Positions 58,133-64,000 of a stretch of 64,000 nucleotides of DNA are shown here, piece by piece. The stretch spans positions 1-64,000 of the forward strand of contig JAGAJA010000045.1 of assembly GCA_017829075.1 (NCBI GenBank), in the 5' to 3' direction. Origin of the DNA: Oscillospiraceae bacterium (GTDB lineage: Bacteria > Bacillota_A > Clostridia > Oscillospirales > Ruminococcaceae). Each line of letters starts with the position of its first letter. Position 1 is the first letter of the stretch. The notes below the pieces were generated by a model. It worked only from the letters and a program-made list of their open reading frames with translations, was not told the DNA's origin and ran no database searches. The position numbers and the translations under genes are program-made.

Positions 58133-60526
58133 ATGCTACAAATTCGCAAGAAAATACTTGTCGGAGTTCTGTGCGCAGGCATGGTGCTTTCGGCAAGCCA
58201 GAGCGTTGCATGGTCTGAGAATGATTCAAGCATGACAGCAGAAGCAGATGCGGCGGCAAACACCGAGGCAGAAACCGAAGAGGCTGCCGGGGAGGAAGCT
58301 GCTGAGGAGTCCAAGCCTGAAAAGGAGCCTATCAAGGAGGAGGACGTTCTCGCAACCTGCCAGCTTGCCGCTTCAAATGAAAATTTTGAACTGCTTGTAA
58401 ATACCCAGACCGGTATATTCGCATTCCGGACAAAGGACGGAGAGCATATATGGTGGAGCAACCCCTATAATGCCGACGACGATCCGGTTGCAAACAACTC
58501 CAAGAAAGAAGATCTCAAGTCTTCTCTGGTCATCAATGCGGTAAAGGTAACGGATACCGAAGCTCCTTCCACAACGGTGCGCTCCTATAAGGACAGCGTG
58601 AACGCAATAGTTGAGACCGCGGACGACATCAGACCCGGACTCGTCGTAACAATGGTGGAGAACGGCTTCAGAGCAGAGTATACGTTCCCGAACGAGGGAA
58701 TCACGATACCCTACTACATCACTCTCAAGGACGATTACATTGAGGCTTCCATCGCAGTCAGTGAGATCTATGAAGTCGAGAGTGAACCCAGTCTTATCGC
58801 AGAAAGCTCGCGTTCAGTCGTTGACGTGAACCTGCTTCAGGATCTCGGCGCGGCGTTCTCCGATGAAGAGGGATACATCATAACACCGGACGGCTCCGGC
58901 GCGGTGATAAACTTCAACAACGGCAAGAGCAAGACCAATGAGTATACTCAGAGGATTTATGGACGTGACCTTGCAAAGAGTCAGGAGATGGCTCCCAAGA
59001 AGACAGAGCAGGCATATCTCCCGATCCTCGGTATCGTAAGAAAGGATAACGCGCTGCTGGAGGTAGTTACCGAAGGCTCGGCTTACGCAACAGCAAGAGC
59101 TGCGGTTTCCGGACAGAAGGCTACCAGCTACAATTCAGCGTGGTTCAACTTCACCCTGAGAGCTACCGATACCTACTTCATGGGCGGTCAGAACGCATCT
59201 TCACTGAACGCTTATCAGCAGAATTTGATCCCTGAGGAGAGAGTAACGGTTCGCTATTACCCCATTGTCAAGGACGATGTAAGCTTTGTTGACGTGGCTA
59301 AGCGTTATCAGCAGTACCTCGTTGAGGAAAAGGGACTTACAAAGGTTGAGAACGAGGAAGCTCCGCTTTACCTCGATCTGTACGGCGGTACAGTAAAGGA
59401 GCAGTCCGTTGTCGGCTTCCCGGTAAAGCTGGAAACAGCAGCTACTACCTATGAAGAGGCAAAGCAGATACTTCAGGAACTCAATGCTCTTGGAGTTGAC
59501 AAAATGATCGTTACCTACGAGGACTTTAACGCCGCTGGAATTACAAGTAGAATATCCAATTCTGTTGACTATTCCGGAACCCTCGGCGGAAAGAACAAGT
59601 GGAACGAGCTGAAGAGCTACTGCGAAGCAAGCGGCATAATGCTTGCTCCGAGCTTCGACCTCATGGAATACGAGCGCAGCGGCAATGGCTATACCAAGAC
59701 CGGCGCCTCCGCAATCGCTATCACAAAGGCATACGCAACTCAGGGCGTATATGAGCTTGCTTTCGGAACTCCGCATGACACACGCTCAAGCTGGTACATT
59801 CTTTCACCGTATTTCTTTGAGAGAGTATACGGCGAGGTGGTAACAAGCTGCCAGAAGGAGGGCGTGAAGGCTATCTCCGTTGCTGACGGAACAAATAAGC
59901 TGTACAGCGACTTCACCGGAAATACCACAAGAAGTACCTCCAGACAGCAGGCTGTGAACAATCTCATCAAGGGCTATGAGATGATAAACCAGAGCGGCAT
60001 GACATTCGTTGCCGGCGCTGCAAACGACTATGCGCTTCCTTATGTCGATTACCTCAAGGACGTTCCGCTTTACAGCAGCAACTTTGACGTATACGACTAT
60101 GATATCCCGTTCTACGAGATAGTAATTCACGGATATATCCCCTACACTACCAAGGCTAAGAACGCAAGCTCCAGCGCGGACGAGATGTTTGTATACTCTG
60201 TCGCTACTGGAACTCCGCTTCACTACGAGGTAATGTTCGAGGATCCGAACGAATTCACTGACTGCTCTTACGATGAGCTGTTCTACACCTACTATAAGGG
60301 CTGGCTTCAGGACATTAGCACTGAATACAAGTTCATGCAGCAGTATGTTCTTCCTCTGACTGACGAGACGATTGAAAACTTCGAGATCGTGGACGTTGAC
60401 GCTTACAGAACAACATTTTCTGACGGTACTGTTGTTGAGGTAGATCTCAGCACACTTCAGATTTGTATCAACGGCACAGAGGTCAAGCTTTCCGATTTTG
60501 AAACGAAAGGAGCGACAACTGACTGA
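58133..60526 (+). CDS. Exported DUF5696 protein
   Basis: The 797-residue product has a signal peptide (MLQIRKKILVGVLCAGMVLS), an acidic linker (about 30-60) and a large DUF5696-type body. An N-terminal beta domain (TQTGIFAFRTKDGEHIWWSN, YIITPDGSGAVINFNNGKSK) is followed by a TIM-barrel-like part (about 440-680: YEEAKQILQELNALGVDKMI, SYCEASGIMLAPSFDLMEYE, SNFDVYDYDIPFYEIVIHGY). The layout recalls glycoside hydrolase clans with a beta-domain and barrel, and such genes often sit beside carbohydrate ABC transporters, but no activity has been shown to my knowledge. It may trim or bind the imported sugar outside the cell. Its stop overlaps the next start. Confidence 0.8.
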   Translation: MLQIRKKILVGVLCAGMVLSASQSVAWSENDSSMTAEADAAANTEAETEEAAGEEAAEESKPEKEPIKEEDVLATCQLAASNENFELLVNTQTGIFAFRTKDGEHIWWSNPYNADDDPVANNSKKEDLKSSLVINAVKVTDTEAPSTTVRSYKDSVNAIVETADDIRPGLVVTMVENGFRAEYTFPNEGITIPYYITLKDDYIEASIAVSEIYEVESEPSLIAESSRSVVDVNLLQDLGAAFSDEEGYIITPDGSGAVINFNNGKSKTNEYTQRIYGRDLAKSQEMAPKKTEQAYLPILGIVRKDNALLEVVTEGSAYATARAAVSGQKATSYNSAWFNFTLRATDTYFMGGQNASSLNAYQQNLIPEERVTVRYYPIVKDDVSFVDVAKRYQQYLVEEKGLTKVENEEAPLYLDLYGGTVKEQSVVGFPVKLETAATTYEEAKQILQELNALGVDKMIVTYEDFNAAGITSRISNSVDYSGTLGGKNKWNELKSYCEASGIMLAPSFDLMEYERSGNGYTKTGASAIAITKAYATQGVYELAFGTPHDTRSSWYILSPYFFERVYGEVVTSCQKEGVKAISVADGTNKLYSDFTGNTTRSTSRQQAVNNLIKGYEMINQSGMTFVAGAANDYALPYVDYLKDVPLYSSNFDVYDYDIPFYEIVIHGYIPYTTKAKNASSSADEMFVYSVATGTPLHYEVMFEDPNEFTDCSYDELFYTYYKGWLQDISTEYKFMQQYVLPLTDETIENFEIVDVDAYRTTFSDGTVVEVDLSTLQICINGTEVKLSDFETKGATTD

Positions 60527-61659
60527 TGAGTGACGAACTTGAACTCGGCACAAGCTCTACTCCCGCTGAGCCGACAGCAGACCTCAGCAAAGAAAAAGAG
60601 TCAGTGACCGAAGCACCGGTGCAGAGGGTGTCTGCTCACAATACCGCCGCTGCTGCCGCACTCAATGCAGCAAACGAAGAGGTGGATATCCGCCGCCGCG
60701 GCGGAGAAAAGGCACAGGTCAAGATAAAGACCACCAAGATACCTTATGAGAAGAAAAAAGGACTGTATGGCTACGGCTTCATTGCTCTGTGGTTTATCGG
60801 AACACTGTGGCTGTTCATCATACCGGTTCTGACATCTCTCTGGTATTCGCTTTGTAATACTCAGCTTCTCGATAAGGCAGGCGCGCTTGAGAAAGGTATG
60901 ACCTCCGCAGGTATTTATACCGAGTGGAACGGTTTCTACAACTTTACAAAGGCGTTCACCATTGATACTAACTTCCTGCCGAAGCTCGGTGAAGCGCTCG
61001 GAGAGATCCTGCCGAACACTATCGTTATCATGATCTTCTCCCTGTTCATCGCGGTTATCCTGAACCAGAAGTTCAGAGGAAGAACCCTCGCCCGTGCGAT
61101 ATTCTTCCTGCCGGTACTGATTGCGACTGGTCCTGTCATCAGCGTAATCAACGGTGATATGGCATCTCAGGGCGTATCCGACGCAGCGCAGTTCAGCACA
61201 CTGTTCAAGACAGACCTTGTACAGGAGTTGATGGAGTTCATAGGTATCTATAACCTTAACCAAACGTTTACCACTGTTATTGAAACCATAACTTCTGACG
61301 TACTGAACCTCGTATGGAATTCCGGTATCCAGATACTGATATTCCTTTCCGCACTTCAGACTATCCCTCCGTCCGCTAAGGAAGCCGCAGGCATCGAGGG
61401 CGCGACCGCGTGGGAATTCTTCTGGAAGATCACATTCCCGTACATCTCTCCGATGATCCTGTCCAACCTTGTTTATACGGTTATTGACGCATTCGTTTCC
61501 ACAGATAACGTGGTCATGAAATACGTTCTGGATCAGTCCAGAAACTGGGAGTACGGCTATTCCGCGGCGCTTGCGTGGATCTACTTTGCAATAGTAGGTG
61601 CGTGCCTTGGCATTATCTGCGTGATAATCAACAGGTTCGTATACTACGAGAATGATTAA
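60526..61659 (+). CDS. Carbohydrate ABC permease, MalF type (pair 2)
   Basis: The 377-residue protein overlaps the DUF5696 gene by one base (TGATG). It has a cytoplasmic N-terminal extension of about 75 residues, rich in Ala and charged residues, then six spans. The EAA loop reads KEAAGIEGATAWEFFWKITF then PYISPM. It would pair with the product of the next gene. A second pair in one operon implies either two transport complexes sharing one binding protein and ATPases, or one with a different task. Confidence 0.88.
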   Translation: MSDELELGTSSTPAEPTADLSKEKESVTEAPVQRVSAHNTAAAAALNAANEEVDIRRRGGEKAQVKIKTTKIPYEKKKGLYGYGFIALWFIGTLWLFIIPVLTSLWYSLCNTQLLDKAGALEKGMTSAGIYTEWNGFYNFTKAFTIDTNFLPKLGEALGEILPNTIVIMIFSLFIAVILNQKFRGRTLARAIFFLPVLIATGPVISVINGDMASQGVSDAAQFSTLFKTDLVQELMEFIGIYNLNQTFTTVIETITSDVLNLVWNSGIQILIFLSALQTIPPSAKEAAGIEGATAWEFFWKITFPYISPMILSNLVYTVIDAFVSTDNVVMKYVLDQSRNWEYGYSAALAWIYFAIVGACLGIICVIINRFVYYEND

Positions 61660-61672
61660 GGAGGTTAGAGAA

Positions 61673-62941
61673 GTGACAGAAAAAGAATTTGAGCTCCCCA
61701 CTGAGGGAAATGATGTTGCTAATCAGCCTGCTGAAACTGTAACAAACATTGACGAAAAAGCCGAAATGGAGCAGAGCGCTGCGGCTATCGCAGACAGCTT
61801 CAAGACCGAGGAAGCCTCCTACGCTGACCCCAGCGCTGAGGCAATCGCAGAAACCATTGCCGACATCAACTCTGACGCGGCAGTGGCTGTAAGCACCTAT
61901 GGCGCTGAAAAGGCTCCGAAAAAGGCAAAGAAGAAAAAGGACGAGTACCGAGTATCCAACTTCGACATTATCAGAAACTACCACCGGTACACCACAAAGG
62001 AAAAGAAGCATTACAGATACCTGTTCTGGCACAGAATTGCCGGCTATGTATGGCCGTTCTTCAGAGCAGTGATTATCTTCGGTCTTTCCTTCGTTATCCT
62101 TTATCCTATCCTCTACATGATCTCTACCTCTCTGCGTCCGCAGGCTGAAATGCACGATCCCTCCGTAATGTGGATCCCCAAAACGATCCGTCTGGAGAAC
62201 TTCGTTGAGGTATGGAACGCTATCGACTATCCGAACACACTCTGGAATACTCTGGTTCTGAACATCGTTTCCTCAGTGCTTCAGGTAGGAACCTGCGCTC
62301 TCACCGGATACGGCTTTGCAAGATTTAAGTTCAAGGGCAAGAATTTCTTCTTTGCTCTGGTACTGCTTCAGATCATCGTACCGGTACAGATCATACTTAT
62401 CCCGCAGTATTCACAGTTCAGATATTTCGATATATTCGGACTGTTCACTGCGCTGACCGGAAACACCTTGAACCTTGTAGATACCAACCTTTCGATGTAT
62501 ATACCGGCGCTGATGTGTAATGGTATCCGAGCGGGTCTGTTCATCTACCTGTTCAGGCAGTTCTTCCGAGGGCTCCCGAAGGAGCTTGAGGACGCAGCTT
62601 ATCTCGACGGCTGCGGCCCGTTCAAGACGTTTATAAGCGTAATGATCCCGAATGCGGCAAGCTCGTTCCTGACGGTATTTATCTTCTCTATCGTATGGTA
62701 CTGGAACGACTACTATGTATCTTCAATGTACTTTACAAAGGCGAACACGATCTCGCTGAAGATAGACGGTATCGGCAACATCGTATCAATGTACTTGACC
62801 GGTGAGATAGGAATGGCTTCCGACTTCATCGTATGGATGGAAGCAGGCTGTCTGCTGGCGATCACGCCTATCGTTATCATGTATATCTTCTTACAGAAGT
62901 ACTTCACGGAAGGTATCGCAAGAGCAGGTCTTGCTAACTGA
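61673..62941 (+). CDS. Carbohydrate ABC permease, MalG type (pair 2)
   Basis: The 422-residue protein starts at a GTG with AAGGAGG eight bases upstream, inside a longer frame that opens within the previous gene. It has an acidic cytoplasmic extension of about 110 residues (many Glu/Ala, then KKAKKKKDEYRVSNFDIIRN), six spans, and the EAA loop LEDAAYLDGCGPFKTFISVM then IPNAAS. The N-terminal extensions of both pair-2 subunits are unusual for MalF/MalG proteins and absent in pair 1, and could bind each other or the ATPases. A terminator follows. Confidence 0.88.
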   Translation: MTEKEFELPTEGNDVANQPAETVTNIDEKAEMEQSAAAIADSFKTEEASYADPSAEAIAETIADINSDAAVAVSTYGAEKAPKKAKKKKDEYRVSNFDIIRNYHRYTTKEKKHYRYLFWHRIAGYVWPFFRAVIIFGLSFVILYPILYMISTSLRPQAEMHDPSVMWIPKTIRLENFVEVWNAIDYPNTLWNTLVLNIVSSVLQVGTCALTGYGFARFKFKGKNFFFALVLLQIIVPVQIILIPQYSQFRYFDIFGLFTALTGNTLNLVDTNLSMYIPALMCNGIRAGLFIYLFRQFFRGLPKELEDAAYLDGCGPFKTFISVMIPNAASSFLTVFIFSIVWYWNDYYVSSMYFTKANTISLKIDGIGNIVSMYLTGEIGMASDFIVWMEAGCLLAITPIVIMYIFLQKYFTEGIARAGLAN

Positions 62942-62960
62942 TCCTTTGCGGTCTATAAAT

Positions 62961-62984
62961 TCACCCCCGGTTCTCCGGGGGTGA
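62961..62984 (+). terminator. Terminator of the carbohydrate uptake operon
   Basis: TCACCCCCGG pairs with CCGGGGGTGA across a TTCT loop, followed by TTATTTAG. Confidence 0.85.
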
Positions 62985-63019
62985 TTATTTAGCACGAATT
63001 ATGGAAAAGGAGGGGGAAA

Positions 63020-63463
63020 ATGAAAGAGGTAGCGATATTCACTGACGGCGCTTGCAGCGGAAATCCCGGTCCGGGAGGCTGGGGTGCAATTCTTCGCTGC
63101 GACGGCAGGGAGAAGGAGCTCAGCGGGGGAGAAGCGCATACAACCAACAACCGCATGGAGCTTACCGGAGTGATAGAGGCGCTGTCAGCGTTGAAATATC
63201 CCTGTAAGGTAAAGCTCACCACCGACAGCAAGTATGTGGTTGACGGAATAACAAAGGGCTGGGCGCATGGCTGGAGGAAGCGCGGCTGGAAGAGATCCGA
63301 CGGCAAGCCTGCGCTCAATCCCGACCTCTGGGAACGGCTGCTGGAGCTGCTTGCCGTGCATGACGTTGAATTCTGCTGGATAAAGGGTCATGCCGGGCAT
63401 GAGGAAAACGAGCGCTGCGACCGGCTGGCGGTGGCGCAGAGGGACATTTACTCCGGGAAATGA
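63020..63463 (+). CDS. rnhA: Ribonuclease HI
   Basis: Cleaves the RNA strand of RNA-DNA hybrids. The 147-residue length and motifs are standard for RNase [21 protein letters not shown] with the first Asp, [15 protein letters not shown] with Glu, [20 protein letters not shown] with Asp and the basic handle, and [15 protein letters not shown] with the last His and Asp. AAGGAGGGGG precedes the ATG. A single gene behind the sugar operon terminator, ended by its own terminator. Confidence 0.97.
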   Translation: MKEVAIFTDGACSGNPGPGGWGAILRCDGREKELSGGEAHTTNNRMELTGVIEALSALKYPCKVKLTTDSKYVVDGITKGWAHGWRKRGWKRSDGKPALNPDLWERLLELLAVHDVEFCWIKGHAGHEENERCDRLAVAQRDIYSGK

Positions 63464-63497
63464 AAAGGCGGTGCTATCTGAGGTCGCCAAAAAAGTT

Positions 63498-63529
63498 TAG
63501 CCTGAGAAAACAGTGACTTTCTCAGGCTA
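63498..63529 (+). terminator. Terminator of rnhA
   Basis: TAGCCTGAGAAA pairs with TTTCTCAGGCTA, followed by TTATGTTG. Confidence 0.8.
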
Positions 63530-63560
63530 TTATGTTGTGAAGAAAAAAGACAAAATGGAA

Positions 63561-63727
63561 TTTGTCGGGCAGGTACGCCCGCCAGCGACTTCCACGCGAA
63601 GCGCGGAAAATGCTTTTCGCTTCCTTTTGGCACAAAAGGAAGTAGGGTGTGGGGCAAATCCCCACCACTCGCGCGTAAGCGCGTTACTCGGCGCGGAGCG
63701 CCGCTATACGCGTAAAAGGCGCTAAAG
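63561..63727. repeat. Palindrome-mosaic repeat, copy B (inverted relative to copy A)
   Basis: Modules: CGGGC/GCCCG, ACGCGAAGCGCG, CTTCCTTTTG/CAAAAGGAAG, GTGGGG/CCCCAC, CGCGCGTAAGCGCG, GGCGCGGAGCGCC, then ACGCGTAAAAGGCGCTAAA. Read on the minus strand these match 18797-18968 in order, with small changes inside loops but stems preserved. Confidence 0.8.
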
Positions 63728-64000
63728 GGGTAACAGGGGGAAAACAAGAGTTTTCCCCCTGTCTGTTGCTGCCTACGGCAGCAACAGACAACTACATCAC
63801 CGCGCGTTTTCGGTGGGGCTTGCCGCCCTTATTTACTGATTATATTTAAACTCCAAAGTTACAGCTAGGTAAGGAATTTTTTTGAGTTTGTCAATGCCTG
63901 CTCCGCAGTCATTGACAGGGGGAAAACTCTTGTTTTCCCCCTGTAACCCCTTTAGCGCTCCTGACGCGTTTACGCGCGCTCGCGCGAGTGGTGGGGCGCT
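63728..64000. repeat. Palindrome-mosaic repeat, copy C, running off the window
   Basis: Contains ACAGGGGGAAAA paired with TTTTCCCCCTGT (63737-63762), CTGTTGCTGC/GGCAGCAACAG (63760-63787), an unstructured piece, then the block TTGTCAATGCCTGCTCCGC (63889), a second copy of the GGGGGAAAAC module in the other orientation (63917-63944), and CGCG palindromes to the edge. No gene is seen from 63530 to 64000. Confidence 0.7.

Noticed and set aside
60601..61701. 366-codon open frame opposite the pair-2 permease gene
   Set aside because: Shadow of a clear permease gene; composition is Arg/Asp/Cys-rich noise and there is no start signal.

Overview
The window looks like a chromosome segment of a gut or rumen type Clostridia (Oscillospiraceae/Ruminococcus-like). 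The signs are strong AGGAGG ribosome sites, TTGACA-17-TATAAT promoters, an S-box SAM riboswitch in front of metK, a type I dockerin protein next to a cohesin-like protein, wall-sorting tails of the type (S/N)P(D/E)TG, and HD-GYP signalling. Genus and species are inference.

Layout. 1-1.3 kb: three broken insertion sequences (a zinc-finger transposase start, an internally deleted IS481-type element, an IS256-type tail). 1.36-9.6 kb: a minus-strand wall/capsule phosphopolysaccharide operon (GT2, Stealth phosphotransferase, GT2 fused to a CDP-glycerol-type phosphotransferase, TagG/TagH-like exporter, GT-C membrane protein) behind a clean promoter. 9.7-13.6 kb: decayed mobile DNA (resolvase relic, small chimeric ORFs) and an intact large serine recombinase with a 45-residue partner ORF. 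13.8-17.2 kb: membrane HD-GYP protein, a gene split by a palindrome array, a lipoprotein. 17.3-18.7 kb: metK with its riboswitch. 19-23.7 kb: a natural fusion of polyprenyl glycosylphosphotransferase with an O-antigen polymerase/ligase, overlapping a PHP phosphatase. 24-26.3 kb: HAD hydrolase and PutP-type symporter. 26.7-33.2 kb: two tandem, coupled, membrane-spanning TIR proteins, the most unusual coding feature. 33.4-35.3 kb: secreted FN3-type protein.

35.5-44.05 kb is accessory: a second IS256 copy (opposite orientation, amber stop), a decapitated DUF262/DUF1524 gene, an AAA/DUF4143 ATPase, a GNAT gene framed by related 23-bp repeats, then the remains of a tRNA-Arg-linked integrative element (XRE repressor, excisionase, clipped primase start, Mrr type IV restriction enzyme, tyrosine integrase split by a -1 frameshift at an A7 run). 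44.3-48.6 kb: three exported proteins, two with sortase-like tails, one dockerin, one cohesin-like. 49-62.9 kb: a ten-gene carbohydrate uptake operon with two ABC ATPases (one ending in an AbrB-like domain), one large binding protein, two MalF/MalG-type permease pairs, a beta-propeller/TPR membrane protein, a Yip1 protein and a DUF5696 protein. 63 kb: RNase HI.

Scattered through the intergenic DNA (13.5, 15.7, 18.8, 26.5 and 63.6-64.0 kb) are arrays of short perfect palindromes. Two of them fold as an outer stem enclosing three hairpins, one array splits a gene, and modules recur between arrays in either orientation. They do not match any mobile element I can name.
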